Positions 30,943-42,615 of a stretch of 64,000 nt of DNA are shown piece by piece (within the stretch, counting starts at the first letter, position 1; each line of letters starts with the position of its first letter). The notes under the pieces were generated by a model that was given only the letters and a program-made list of their open reading frames with translations, was not told where the DNA came from and did not search any database. The position numbers and the translations under genes were made by a program. Source of the DNA: Gari tellinella (taxonomy: Eukaryota > Mollusca > Bivalvia > Cardiida > Psammobiidae); the NCBI GenBank assembly GCA_922989275.2, contig OV277858.1, positions 97,202,794 through 97,266,793 of the forward strand, read 5' to 3'.

Positions 30943-31568
30943 TATGTGAATTTCAGGATGTTATAGCATTGCGTACGCGTAAAGTTTGGTTTGTGCGGGT
31001 AAATAACGTTTTCTCATCTGTTCATTTATCTAATATCAGGGTTCCTTCAGGGCTCCAGATCAGAGGGAGTAAACTTAACGCATCCAACATTTTCTCACTC
31101 TATCTGCACTCAATCCTTTGATATCTCTGCTCTCTGAAAAACAATTTCAATTAGTATGACGCCATAGAGTTAAATGCAGAAATAAATATTTTGATTTTTG
31201 AATACTCCCCTTATCTGGAGCTCTGTTTGTTTATAGTCTGCGATATGCAAGCTGAAAACATGTGAGGTTGGCAATGGTCGTCCTTTGCAGTTTCGAGTAA
31301 AAATCCTGTAAAACCATATACTAACGACCAATTAAATAAAAAGTCGTTGATATTATAAACTCTTTGCATGCTAGGTATTCTTTTTCTTCTGCAACATTTG
31401 TCTTCTGCCACTGTTCTACAAACAGAATTTTCAAAATTTCTTTTCAAGACAAAGACAGTGTGTCAAACAGCTTGGATCATTATAAGCGACCGCGTTACGT
31501 GGCTTCTCATTAGGACCAAACAGTTTGCAAAATTTTCATGGATTCATCTCTAGTTTGCTAAGAATAAA

Positions 31569-31808
31569 CCTTTTCATAATCAAATTATTTGGGAGTGTTT
31601 TACCCCTTCGTCGCTTTATTGTCGTCTGCTTTGGTATTGTTGTTTACAAGACACGTTTCAAAGTTAGAGTTAGGGTTGTATAACTTAATCAATATCGGTA
31701 AGAGTATCAAACAGTTTGGGTCCTGATCAGATGCCGCGTTACGCGGCGTCTGATCAGGGCCCAAACCGTTTGCAAATGCGCTTTATAGCGTCATTGAGAA
31801 TGGAATGG
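31569..31808 (+). mobile_element. MITE family B
   Basis: Left CCTTTTCATAATCAAA, TTTACCCCTTCGTCGC and TTGTCGTCTGC; right GCGTCATTGAGAATGGAATGG-TTAA. The central palindrome is CCTGATCAGATGCCGCG...GCGTCTGATCAGG. A decayed core also precedes it at about 31460-31530. Confidence 0.72.
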
Positions 31809-31814
31809 TTAAAG

Positions 31815-32485
31815 GCAGGTTACATTTAAAACCAGAACAAATTAGGTCTGAAAACAAACGCACTTTGCCGCTGTTTACCTTACATGTATGTCATCTAAAT
31901 AAAACAATCAGGAGTGATCATACATATCATATCGATGTTTGACTTGACATGATAAAATAGTATCTTTGAAATGATATGAATTAAGTACATGTGTTATGTG
32001 TATGATGACTTCGTTGAAATATTTTGAAATAAGTAAACGTTATGTGTATCACTACCTTTATAAGGTGACCGTGTGATGCGGAAAACAGCAATGGATGGGG
32101 AATTATTCAAACTGTGTTTACAGGCACTACGCTTTATAAAACATTTGAACTGAGATCGTTTTAAGCCTCTGATTATTCAGATCTTGTGACACAGCTCATA
32201 TGCTTCTTGGTAGACCGATATAAGTGTTTTTGGTTGAGACTGAGGGAGAACAATTCGCGTTGTAAGGTCTTAGAATGTTTGTATTACAGTATGAGAAAAT
32301 TGTACACTAGACTATTGTAGACAATTGTAGACACAATGTATATAAATGGACTTTCTTGTTGCAGACCTTTGTAAAATAAAGTACATACTTATTTAGTCTG
32401 TTCAGTGTGCAGAATGTTGTTAGTATGGGTGTGTTTTGACGTAGACAATGTATAAAACATTACGCATGACATGAAGCCGATTGAA
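31815..32485. other. Unannotated stretch
   Basis: AT-rich with several ATGATAT/TTATGTGTAT-like echoes. No coding or repeat structure I can support. Confidence 0.4.
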
Positions 32486-32489
32486 CAAC

Positions 32490-33600
32490 GTATTAACGTT
32501 GATAGCTCTAGTTATATAACAATATGTGCGTATACGTAGATGGTGTGCATGTCATGGCGTAGATATAACAAGGTGTGCGTATTGACTTTGATAGTTCTGT
32601 TTGTATAACAATGTGCGTACATACAGACACTGCGCATGACATGGCGTATATAGAACACGGTGTGCGTATTGACTTTGACAGTTCTGTTTGTATAACGATG
32701 TGCGTACACGCAGACACTGTGCATGCCATGGCGTATATAGAACACGGTGTGCCTATTGACTTTGACAGTTCTGTTTGTATAACGATGTGCGTACACGCAG
32801 ACACTGTGCATAAGATGGCGTAGATATAACAATGTGTGCGTATTGACTTTGACAGTTCTGTTTGTTTAACAATGTGCGTACACGTAGACACTGTGCATGC
32901 CATGGCGTATATAGAACACGGTGTGCGTATTGACTGTGACAGTTCTGTTTGTATAACAATGTGCGTACACGCAGACACTGTGCATAAGATGGCGTAGATA
33001 TAACAAGGTGTTCATATTGACTTTTACAGTTCTGTTTGTATAACAATGTGCGTACACGCAGACAATGTGCATGCCATGGCGTATACAGAACACGGTGTGC
33101 GTATTGACTTTGACAGTTCTGTTTGTATAACGATGTACGTACACACAGACACTGTGCATAAGATGGCGTAGATATAACAAGGTGTGCGTATTGACTTTGA
33201 CAGTTCTGTTTGTATAACAATGTGCGTACACGCAGACACTGTGTATGCCATGGCGTTTATAGAACACGGTGTGCGTATTGACTTTGACAGTTCTGTTTGT
33301 ATAACAATGTGCGTACACGCAGACACTGTGCATGCCATGGCGTATATAGAACACGGTGTGCGTATTGACTTTGACAGTTCTGTTTGTATAACAATGTGCG
33401 TACACGCAGACACTGTGCATACCATGGCGTATATAGAACACGGTGTGCATATTGACTTTGACAGTTCTGTTTGTATAACGATGTACACGGATGTTGACAA
33501 TGTGTAGAACAGTACGCATGATACATGTATGACGTTGATAGAACAAGATGTGCGTATAAACTTTGACCGTTTTGTTTGTATAACAATATGCGTGCCTTGA
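32490..33600. repeat. 87-bp minisatellite
   Basis: Eleven phased units; the GACTTTGACAG motif starts at 32584, 32671, 32758, 32844, 32932, 33019, 33106, 33193, 33280, 33367 and 33454. Each contains GTTCTGTTTGTATAACAATG and CGTACACGCAGACACTGTGC. Partly decayed units flank it. As 87 is divisible by 3, several frames on both strands stay open (up to 248 codons); these are not genes. Confidence 0.92.
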
Positions 33601-33762
33601 CATATAATTCATTAATATACAGAGGAATGTGGTTGGAGTGACTTACACTTGGTGTAAAACAGTAAGCATGCATTGCCTAAGATAACATGTGTGCGTTGCT
33701 TAACTAGAAAAGCGTTAATACAGACTAAGGTCCATGTCTTAATTAAACATTTTAACTGTTAA

Positions 33763-33930
33763 CTCTTTCACTACAAAGACTGACACCATTAACGTTTGTA
33801 AACAGTTTGGGCCATGATCAGACGCCGGGTACTTCGGCGTCTGATCAATATCCAAACTGTTTGACCCTCATGACAATGTTTTAAAGTCTAAACGCAGTAA
33901 AGTAAAACATCTTTGTTACTGCCACCAAAG
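33763..33930 (+). mobile_element. MITE family B, joined to a family C element
   Basis: TTAA at 33759-33762, CTCTTTCACTACAAAG, a palindrome CATGATCAGACGCCGGG...CGGCGTCTGATC and GTTTGACCCTCATGAC. The right end is replaced by the C element. Confidence 0.6.
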
Positions 33931-33944
33931 ATGGCGAATTGAGT

Positions 33945-34101
33945 GTATAAAAATAAGGTGATAGCTTAAAGCAAAAAGTGACAGAAAAAATAGAAACGAG
34001 CTCGGAGCTTTCGGTTTTACTGTCACTTTGCTTTTAGCAGTCCCCTGTGTTAAACACCTGATAATTAACACACTTTAGTGGTCGTAATAGAGAGGTTTTT
34101 C
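33945..34101. mobile_element. MITE family C (pogo-like), degenerate
   Basis: TAAAGCAAAAAGTGACAG, GAGCTTTCGGTTTTACTGTC, CTTTGCTTTTAGCAGTCCCC and TTTAGTGGTCGTAATAGAG. Confidence 0.65.
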
Positions 34102-34502
34102 CTGAAATTCTAAAGCTTAGAAATGAACGCAGATGATAACTAACAGCATGCGACAATATAGCAGTGATATGTGTATGGCGGGTTATTGCGTTATATTGTT
34201 CAATACCAGCAGTGAAAGTGATATGTAGCATTGTACGTGTTTGTCTCTGTATGTGAAGACCAATACAACTGATTTGAAATAATTGTGGGTTGACAAAATG
34301 TGTTCATTCTGATATAGATATGAGTATACATATATCAAAGTATGCTGTAAATATGTGTGTTTAGATAGACATATATATGTACATGTGCGTATCTCGCCTT
34401 AATACGTGCAGACTTATGTATATATTTGACATATATTTGTTTTGATATATATTTGTGAAAACAAAAGGGCACATCTGGACATAAGCCATAAACAGAAATG
34501 TA

Positions 34503-34705
34503 CGATAAAACATCTCTATTACGACCACTAAAACTAACCCTAATTGGTTGCAACAAAGACTGGTGGCGGCTTAAAGCATGATGAACGTAAAACATAAACC
34601 TGATTAAGGAGCTATTTGTTACATTCACTTTGTTTAAAGCAGACACTTGCCTTTAATACATTATAATAACATTCATCTAATGGTTGTTTTAATGAGGTTT
34701 TATTG
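34503..34705. mobile_element. MITE family C (pogo-like)
   Basis: TA-CGATAAAACATCTCTATTAC at the left; AATGAGGTTTTATTG-TA at the right. The centre is AAGGAGCTATTTGTTACATT with decayed arms. The preceding 34110-34500 is AT-rich with ATATAT runs and nothing else seen. Confidence 0.65.
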
Positions 34706-34820
34706 TATACGTGTTTTGCCTTAGAATGTACTTTGTAGTTGGACTGAGAGTATTGGATGTGAATGGCTTGACTGAAAAAGTCATAACAGTTTAATCCATT
34801 TGCCACCATGAAGTCCTTAA

Positions 34821-34998
34821 CTGCCAATATTTCCGAGAGGTGTTTACCCCTTCACCGTTTCGCGGCGTCTAATCAAGATCCAAACTACTGTTTGACAGTC
34901 GTTTCGACATTTCTTCATTTTATTCAGCCCTAAAACTGACTTTTCACATATTTGCAGACGACACTACCTATGCAGACGTTATTTTGACCGTAAGAGGG
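34821..34998 (+). mobile_element. MITE family B
   Basis: TTAA at 34817-34820 and 34999-35002. CTGCCAATATTTCC at the left; GCAGACGTTATTTTGACCG-TAAGAGGG at the right. The palindrome is half deleted (CGCGGCGTCTAATCAAG). Confidence 0.65.
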
Positions 34999-35254
34999 TT
35001 AAAGCAGACGATAAAACTTTGCACCGAATGTGTTAAGACTGACTCCATAATGTCTAACGCGTAGCAATATTTACTGTTGTATCAGGTCTGTTTGCCAAAT
35101 TCTTGACGATTACGAATATATAAGATCTTATCAAACTTAGATGGAGCCAAAGTCAATATGAATATTTTAACCTGGTTGCATATAATCATCTTATGACCAT
35201 TACCGCCTTGCTAGTTTAGTAGGCTAAAAGGCGTTCAGAAATCAGTTGTCTGTA

Positions 35255-35730
35255 GCGCGTTCAAGTACCGTATCGATTGCATCAGAAAACGGTAACAATT
35301 TAAATAAAACGACCGTTTGCACGATATCGATTGCGAACGACATGAACGGTCTCAGAGGTAGTGAGCCAAAGCGATCGGTAAAAACAAAATGGCGACCAAA
35401 TGAATTAAAATAACAGCTAACAGTCCGAACTTAATTTCTCATCAATAAATCAACATTTTCAGATACTTAATGTATCAAACAAAGCAGCTTCCATCTGAGC
35501 AGCTCAATCTTGTTTTTAAATGCGGTAAATTGATGCATTTCAGTTGATTAGTACACTTTGCTTGTGCTATTTCGAACCGTACATAAATAGTTCGTACCCT
35601 TGAAAAGTAATTCAACACGGGGCGCAATGAGTTATTATTGAAGAGTATTTGGTGAACGTTAGATGTCGTACTATAAGCGTTGTTTGCATCGGTTAACGTT
35701 GCTGTTCGCCGATACGGTACCTGAACGCGC
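35255..35730. mobile_element. MITE family F
   Basis: Inverted ends TA-GCGCGTTCAAGTACCGTATCG and CGATACGGTACCTGAACGCGC-TA match at all but one position. Interior AT-rich with no ORF. It sits just beside a family A remnant. Superfamily undetermined. Confidence 0.75.
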
Positions 35731-35734
35731 TACT

Positions 35735-35869
35735 GCTCAGGTTCCAAACTGTTTGCCACTCAGACTAAAAAGATAGTTAGATAAAAAGTTGTCATTTCTA
35801 CACTTTAATTTATTGTTTTTGCGTTTCGTTTGCATTAAAACAAGAAGGAAATAACGTATTATCCATTGT
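35735..35869 (+). mobile_element. MITE family A, right half
   Basis: GGTTCCAAACTGTTTGCCAC, GCGTTTCGTTTGCATTAAAA and GTATTATCCATTG-TA. Confidence 0.65.
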
Positions 35870-35972
35870 ATGTAAATTTGTATATTAATGAAAGTTCACC
35901 AACGTCAATGATGGGGACGCGAAGCACATTTCGTCTGACAAAAATTCGTTTTGGGCGATTCTCGGATTTTAA

Positions 35973-36161
35973 CCCATCACTGCCATGACGGTATCAAATT
36001 CAAACAATTGCCGTTTACTTTTGTTTCCTCAAATCAATTTGTGTGTTTGTTTTTGTTTTACTTTAGAAATATTGAAATGAGTGGCAAACAGTTTGAATTC
36101 TGACCAGAATCCAAACTGTTGCACATATAGCCATTGTGCTCGGGGAAAGGCAGTGATAGGG
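35973..36161 (+). mobile_element. MITE family B, full copy with shortened palindrome
   Basis: TTAA at 35969-35972 and 36162-36165; ends CCCATCACTGCCATGACG and AAAGGCAGTGATAGGG are inverted. The central core is reduced to GAATTCTGACCAGAATCC. Confidence 0.8.
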
Positions 36162-36238
36162 TTAATTAATCTTCAATTTGGTTTTGAAAATATCAATTGA
36201 ATGTCAAACCGTTTGATTTCTGATAATACGCTGAGTTA

Positions 36239-36484
36239 CAGTGGAGAATCTGTTATTCTTTCCCGTTTAAACGCAAACGTATGCAAACGCAAAACACTAA
36301 AACGTAGAAAATAACAACTTTTAGACAATTCTGATAATTCATGTTTATCTTGGTGGCAAACAGTTTGGAGCCTGATCAGACGCCGGGTTACCCGGCGTCT
36401 GATCTGGCTCCAAACTGTTTGCACTGCAAATAATAGTTTTAGCGTAAACGCGTTTATTGGGAAAGAATAACAGATTCTCCACTG
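36239..36484 (-). mobile_element. MITE family A, full copy
   Basis: CAGTGGAGAATCTGTTATTC to CAGATTCTCCACTG, TA both sides (36237-36238, 36485-36486), perfect palindrome. Confidence 0.92.
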
Positions 36485-37166
36485 TACGTGCAACATGTTT
36501 CACCATTTCAAGCGGAACTTAAGGAATCAAAGTTGTATATCTTACATGTATTTAAAATGTGTAACCAAGAAAACATATAAAATGCTCCGTTTTAGTGTAA
36601 TCGCAAAGGGGTCACCAAATCTGAAAAATATTAATTGTGACCATATTTAAAATTTCCTCAGTAGCTTGTTTCTGGATTTTAATGCAGGTGGTTCTTGAAA
36701 ACAGACTGCTTTACTCTCAGCTTCCTTGAAGTAACCATTAAAGAATACATTTATTGTGTTTTTCTTTTCAATATATTTAATTTATGTTATAAACTAATTA
36801 TAGTCAATTGTATTTTCTTTAGCGTATTTTTCATAAGATTATCACTTACGAGAGTTCGAGTTATCGAGATTCGTATCTATGTCTTTTAAAACCAGGCATT
36901 ATTCCTGTATCGCCATTGCATCTACTGTATAACAGGTATTTTTCGCGTCATGAATATTCGCGAATAAAACCAGTTTTACAGTATAATAACGCTGGAGAAG
37001 AAATAAAATCACAAGTTTTCAGCAGTTTAATTTCAAATCCATGTTTGAAATTTGTTTGACATTATTTTCTTCCGGTATTATGTATGACACAATGCTTGTA
37101 ATATTCTAAAATACTATTTGTGTTAAACCGAACATTTCGCTGACATTATGACGTCACACTCCTTGT

Positions 37167-37413
37167 ACAGTGTATAATCTGTTATTCTTTCCCGTTTAAA
37201 CGCAAACGTACGCAAACGCAAAACACTAAAACGTAGAAAAGAACAACTTTTGGACAATTCTGATAATTCTTGTTTATCTTGGTGGCAAACAGTTTGGAGT
37301 CTGATCAGACGCCGGGTTACCCGGCGTCTGATCTGGCTCCAAACTGTTTGCACTGCAACTAATAGTTTTAGTGTAAACGCGTTTATTGGGAAAGAATAAC
37401 AGATTCTCCACTG
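37167..37413 (-). mobile_element. MITE family A, full copy
   Basis: CAGTGTATAATCTGTTATTC to GATTCTCCACTG, TA both sides (37165-37166, 37414-37415), perfect palindrome. Confidence 0.9.
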
Positions 37414-37444
37414 TAACAGTAGCCTCTGCTTGTAAATAGAGTTA

Positions 37445-37639
37445 AATCTTTCTATTACTACTTTACTTTCTACATCTTTCTATTTGTATGACCACTTAAT
37501 TTTTGTGAAAATTACAAGGTGTTTAAGGCAGGTGACTGCTTAATTAAAGCACTGTTACAGTAAAACAGAAAGTCCATATAGGAGCTTTCTGTTTTACTGT
37601 CACCTTCGGTTAAGTGGTCGTACTAGAAAGGTTTTACTG
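37445..37639. mobile_element. MITE family C (pogo-like)
   Basis: CTTTCTATTACTAC and TATGACCACTTAATTTT at the left, ACAGTAAAACAGAAAG...GCTTTCTGTTTTACTGTC in the centre, and GTGGTCGTACTAGAAAGG-TTTTACTG-TA at the right. Confidence 0.7.
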
Positions 37640-37800
37640 TATTAATTGATATTATTTATAAAGTGAAGACTTTTTAGGCATTTTGATTTTTAAAAACAAA
37701 AACAGCCAAAGCAGTTTATATATAAGTGTCAAACATTCAGTATCCTATCTTGGCACTGAATGTGTTAATCTTGTGACAACTTCAAAGCAGAAAATATATA

Positions 37801-38139
37801 GCGCTCCCACTCTACCACGGTTCTACCAACAACGACTCCTTCCTTACAACGACACTTGCCACAGTTCCCTAAAAATAACAATTTTGTCCAACCTATTCAC
37901 GGCTGCAATGTCGTCTGCTTAAAATCGTCGTCTGCTTTTTTCTCAAAGTTACATAATGGACATTTTGACAGAAAAAAAAATTAATTACGAGTGACAAACA
38001 TCTTGAATCCAATTCAGAAGCCGCTGGATTCAAGCTGCTTGCAAATGTAAGCCAATTTCCCTCCCTGTAACGACTCTCTCCGAACAACGCACACGTTTTA
38101 TTGTCTCCCACTGGATGTCGTTGTAGAGAGGTAACGCTG
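37801..38139 (+). mobile_element. Composite MITE family D
   Basis: GCGCTCCCACTCTACCACGG at the left, TCGTTGTAGAGAGGTAACGCTG-TA at the right. Inside: CTATTCACGGCTGCAATG, GTCGTCTGC twice, TACATAATGGACATTTTGAC and a shortened palindrome. Confidence 0.75.
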
Positions 38140-38244
38140 TAGCTGCTTCGAAGAGATAAAATAAAACAATTACCATACAATCCTCATCAGATAAAACTAA
38201 ATACAGACCATATTTCTAATTTCAATAATTTATCTGCAAATATA

Positions 38245-38472
38245 ACTTGTAATTTAAAATGAATGATTTCGGTTATATTCCAAACATTCCTGGAAATTCT
38301 GTGATATTTTCTACGCTGATGTGCGCACTTATGACGAATGAAATGATTTCTGTCAATATGCCTAAAATAGATGCTGAAATAAATCAAAGATTAATATCAT
38401 TGACACATTGTGCAATAATGTGCTGTAAGGAAGCACCTACACGTGTAAACTACTGCCTCATTTGGTCGACAT
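38245..38472 (+). CDS. Small unassigned ORF with donor-like end
   Basis: An open frame from ATG 38259 encodes about 73 residues with IMCC and several methionines, and ends at GTAAGG, a donor-like site that overlaps its stop region. It does not overlap any MITE. No domain recognised and no matching acceptor or partner exon was found; chance is as likely as a real exon. Confidence 0.15.
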
Positions 38473-38739
38473 GCAAGTAAGGAAGAACCGACATGATTAA
38501 CAAGTTTAACCCTTTCCTGCCTATAACCTCAAGTAGACAATTCTAGTAAGTGTTACTATCGAACGCACAATGTGTTCGCTCTAAGTTCTTGTTTGGTCGC
38601 TCATTTACAAATACCACTGAAGCTCGATCAGTAAAAACAAACTCCCAAGAGTCATCATGATTCGTGAGTTGCATTTAGTATTTGATTTTATCCCGTTAAA
38701 CTTTTTACTGCTACAAACAAATTATATCTGTTTTTGACT

Positions 38740-38822
38740 GACGAAATATCACTTACAGTGTCGATCAGTTTGGATCATGATCAGAAGCCGAGTTACTCAG
38801 CTTCTGATTTGGATCCAAGCTT
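38740..38822. mobile_element. MITE core palindrome, solo
   Basis: GATCAGTTTGGATCATGATC, AGAAGCCGAG and TCGGCTTC-type arms to GGATCCAAGC; ends decayed. Confidence 0.5.
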
Positions 38823-38897
38823 TGTTTTGAATTTTCTTTCATATTCTCTCTTGCCGTATTTTTAGGGTCAACGCGCAATGGTGGTAATGATATCACA

Positions 38898-39116
38898 GTT
38901 GATAAAACGTTATTATTTCCCAATAAACGCGTTTAAGCTAACTCTTTTATATCCTTTGCAAACAGTATGGAGCCATATCAGACGAAGTGTAACCCGGAGT
39001 CTGATCCGGCTCCAAACCGTTTGTCATTCAGATTAAAATTGAACATTAGAAAATGGCAACAAGTTGTGACTTTCTAAGGTTTATTGCAATGCCTTGGCGT
39101 TTCGTTTGCGTTTAAG
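38898..39116 (+). mobile_element. MITE family A, right end missing
   Basis: CAGTTGATAAAACGTTATTA, CCAATAAACGCGTTTAAGC, a decayed palindrome and GGCGTTTCGTTTGCGTTTAA. The right TIR is absent. From 39120 to 39930 I see no gene or repeat. Confidence 0.65.
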
Positions 39117-39936
39117 GTAGCTCGCGGGTCAGCTTAGTTTCCATGAAAGGTGGAATGAAACTTTGCTTGAAGAATGATAATAGCCTAAGAAACAATGTGT
39201 GAAACTATAGGCAAACTTTATCGTTTGGTTTGTCTTTAAGGTCTCTTTTTCTGTCAAAAACCTGGACTTTTAAAGATTTTATTTTTCTAAATAAACAGAG
39301 AAGCTAATGACTATAAGTCTTGCGCAATAAGTAGTCCACAACATTCATTACAATAAAATCTAAAAACATGTTGAATAAAGGTGTTCAGAAAAATGTTATC
39401 AGCTATTTAAATTTTTCAAAATGCTAAAAAATTGAATTACAAAAAACTGACTCATTCAATGCATATTTTTTTCATTTTATTCAAATACATAGTTGGTGAA
39501 AATGTTGGTCAGAAAAAATTAGAAAATATTACAGTCAGGATTTGTTGTAATAACAGATTTCCTTATTAAAATGTGGGAAATCTGTAGTTGAGATACAGTT
39601 ACCCACCTTAAAATTGAAATTCTGTCATTAAAATGCACTATTGTTTATTTATGGACTTGCATACAAGGTTAGTTATATTGTTTAAACATTATAATGGGCA
39701 ATATCGATCTTAAAACGGTGGACGTATTGATAAGCTTCAATGTGTGGCTTTATAGTTTGATCAAATCTTATACATGTATATCGATTTTATTCACGTATAA
39801 GTCATTAAACTAAAACGTTCATGTAAGTGGACATGTATAATTGGACCGTATATAGCATCACTAAACATGTCCCTTGATCACTGCGTTATTGATTGACAAG
39901 TCAATAAAATCGGACACTTCATTTAAAAAAATATTC

Positions 39937-40009
39937 GGACCGAATGGGACTCGAACCTATAACCTTAGGATTGTTAAACAACCACTCTACCAATTGCGCT
40001 AAGAAGGAC
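39937..40009 (-). tRNA. tRNA-like pol III unit, probably pseudogene or SINE head
   Basis: The minus strand has a good A box (TAGCGCAATTGG) and a perfect B box (GGTTCGAGTCC) at normal spacing, and a 73-nt body. Seven T residues (plus-strand A run 39925-39931) follow five bases later, a pol III terminator. The T arm pairs at four of five positions, but the acceptor stem does not pair (GTCCTTC against TCGGTCC), and the anticodon stem fits only a poor TTA reading. So a decoding tRNA is unlikely. Confidence 0.45.
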
Positions 40010-40851
40010 TATACTGAATCGTATCAACATTTCCTTTATATAAATGTTGTAGTATAAGCATGTGTGGAAAAAGTCTATGTCGTCAAGACGCATTTCCGCT
40101 CGCCCGTAAGACCAACTTCCGTATGCAAAAGGCCTTAAACTGGGAAAATATGTCTTCACCGCTATATTTCGCAATCGATGCAACATAAGGCAATCCATAC
40201 GTTGCAGGGGATTATCACTGTAGATTACAGACGAAAACTTAAAAACAGACGATATGCTGACTTGTGTTAACCCTGTTGCATCTGTACTATCTTCTGCTTG
40301 ACAATTATCGTTTGCTTTAATTTCTTCAAGTAAGATATATTTTCAGTCTTCATGTTCAATTTCTCCGTATAACAACTTCCAACCGTTTCCTAAAACCGTT
40401 AAACAACGGTAGAACATATTTTATTTCTTATTCTTACATGACACGTGCATTCGTCTCTATAAACAAAGAACAAGTTTGCCGTGGTATACCTAGTGTGGTT
40501 TACCACGCTGTGAAAATAGTCCTTATAAACAGGCTCTTCCTGTACCCGCCCTACGGTAAAGCGCAGTTTTCAATGAAAAGTCATGTGACGTAAAATGTAT
40601 TTTCTTTCATGTTTTTGTTACTGATTTGTCTCGGATATATTTAATCTGACTAATACTAAATGGTCCTATGACAAAATAAATTATTTCGTCACAATTTTTT
40701 ATTTTTCTTATATATGACGTACTGATATTGGTTTCATGTAATAGCTATACAAGGGAAGTAATTCGGTCGAAAACTGCATCCGCAGAGGAAATAAGCCTGG
40801 AACATTTGCTTGCATTTCTTATGGTTTTTTTCTGTAAGTCATGTTAGATTC

Positions 40852-40971
40852 GAAATAATCGATGTTCTACCGTTGTTAAACGTTATTCAGCATTCGTGGT
40901 CAATTTCTTCGCATCACAACTCCCAACCGTTGTAGAATACCGTTTAAAAACGGTAGAACATCGATTATTTC
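40852..40971. repeat. Short inverted-repeat element
   Basis: GAAATAATCGATGTTCTACC and GGTAGAACATCGATTATTTC are perfect inverted ends 120 bp apart, followed inward by GTTGTTAAACG and CGTTTAAAAAC. A partial relative lies at about 40370-40440 (AACAACGGTAGAACAT). Confidence 0.75.
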
Positions 40972-40982
40972 TTAAATATAAC

Positions 40983-41175
40983 CCCTTCACTGCCATGACA
41001 TCATCATTTATAAACATATGTCGTTTGCTTTTACTTCTCGAAATCAAAATTTAGGTATTTTGAAATGAGTGTCAAACAGTTTGGATTCTGATCAGAAGCC
41101 ACGTTACGGGGCGTTTGATAAGGATACAAACTGTTTGCAGTTAACTAGTGTACTAAGGGCAAGGCAGTGAATGGA
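40983..41175 (+). mobile_element. MITE family B
   Basis: CCCCTTCACTGCCATGAC at the left, AAGGCAGTGAATGGA-TTAA at the right. The body has TTTAGGTATTTTGAAATGAG and CTGATCAGAAGCCACG. Confidence 0.75.
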
Positions 41176-41402
41176 TTAATATAAATAGTACGAGTATATA
41201 CATTCTAAGGTCATTCTCTCTTATAGTTTCAGAATTCTAGCTGTACTGTTATGGAATAACTAAATTTTAGTGTGTTGTTTTATAGAATACAATATGTTTT
41301 ATTAAATAGTACCTTTTATGTAGGTGTATAATTTGAATACTTGTGTATTTACATGTACATGTAAATGTGTATACTGGATCATGCTGTTCAAATGTAAAAC
41401 CA

Positions 41403-41440
41403 ATAAAACATAATAATTTTCTGTTCTGCTCTATTCTGTT
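41403..41440 (+). repeat. LINE 3' tail remnant
   Basis: CAATAAAACATAATAATTTT then CTGTTCTGCTCTATTCTG, as at 4514. Confidence 0.45.
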
Positions 41441-41882
41441 ATATGCCGAGGATAAACTATTAATCATTTACGCCCAGCGCATATATACATGTAGTTAACC
41501 TTCAGTGTTCTTTGCAATCAGTTTGGTTCCTGATCAGACTCCGCGTATCCAAACTGTTTGACACTCATCTCAATATTTGTTTAAATCAGAATACATAGTA
41601 ATTCTATATTGTCGCGGTTCTGTGGCTTAGTTGCCATATAGCATATTTTTATTTATTACACACCTACATAGATTAAACCAATCGAAAGCCCCTCTTTCTA
41701 CAACGTGACGGTACAAGAGAAGCCTATATTGTACCGGAATGTAAAAAAGCTTTCCCAGAAGGCCACGTTTTTCTCATATTGGACTCGGATCCAGAAAATC
41801 CATATCATTTTCGTATTGGACTGGACAACTCTTCCGACACTCTGTTCAGAGTTACTTCCCTTGACATTTCACGCGTCTGCTG

Positions 41883-42224
41883 CAGTGCTCCCTCTCTTCA
41901 TCGACACCCAATGGGAGGCACATATTGTGTGTGTTGCTTGAAGGGGGTCGTTATAGGGAGGGGAAAATAAGTTTTGTCTTTCATTTGCAAACAACTTGAA
42001 TCCAGATCAGACGCCGCGTAACTTTTGCCACTAGTCATTTTATTTATTCTATCAAAACGTCAAAGTACATGTAACTTTGAGAAGAACAGCAGACGGCAAA
42101 AAAGCAGATGGTATTGCAGCCATGCAAAGTGCTGGACAAAAGTGTCATGTTAAGGGAACTGCGATAAGGGTTGTTGTAAGGTGAACGTTGTTGTTGGGAG
42201 GGCCGTTGTAGGGAGGGAACAATG
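41883..42224 (-). mobile_element. Composite MITE family D
   Basis: CAGTGCTCCCTCTCTTCATC at one end and CCGTTGTAGGGAGGGAACAA at the other. Half of the palindrome (CAGATCAGACGCCGCG) is kept. The D body lies reversed (TATCAAAACGTCAAAG, GCAGATGGTATTGCAG). Confidence 0.7.
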
Positions 42225-42299
42225 TATTTTGTCTTTGGAAATTGCGAAGTCAAAGGCTAGAAGGAATTTCTTTTGTCATTTTATAACTTTATTATGTGA

Positions 42300-42456
42300 A
42301 ATAAAGAGGTAATTTAACATAGTTGAGTACAATACTTAATTCAATTGGACTCGTACATGTACACAGCAGTCATAATCTATATTGGATTATGACTGCTGTG
42401 TACTCGTCCAATAAAATTCAGTATTGTATTCAGCACTCTTAAATAACCTCTTATTA
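42300..42456. repeat. Long imperfect palindrome
   Basis: Arms about 70 bp: AAAGAGGTAATTTAAC ... TACACAGCAGTCATAATC and GATTATGACTGCTGTGTA ... TTAAATAACCTCTT. The centre is a 6-bp TATATT loop. Confidence 0.85.
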
Positions 42457-42483
42457 TTTAACTGAGATTACACCATGCATGTC

Positions 42484-42615
42484 GTTGGTTTTGGTCCCAT
42501 GCAATGATTTGCAGCGAATGAGATTGGCCGAAATCAGCTGCCTGAAATCATATCTAATCATCTTCATCTCATCATTTATCCGCAGTGCCATAAAACTCAA
42601 CTCATCTAATCATTC
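42484..42615 (+). mobile_element. SINE-like element, copy 2
   Basis: GGTTTTGGTCCCATGCAATG, GCGAATGAGATTGGCCGAAA, CTGCCTGAAATCAT and CAGTGCCATAAAACTC match the other copies. The stretch from about 42630 to 43825 holds nothing I can support. Confidence 0.65.

Noticed and set aside
32490..33600. CRISPR-like array
   Set aside because: Units are adjacent full-length repeats without unique spacers, in a eukaryotic context.
32866..33612. 248-codon minus-strand ORF and several overlapping ORFs on both strands
   Set aside because: All are frames of the 87-bp minisatellite; multiple frames are open at once, which real genes do not show.
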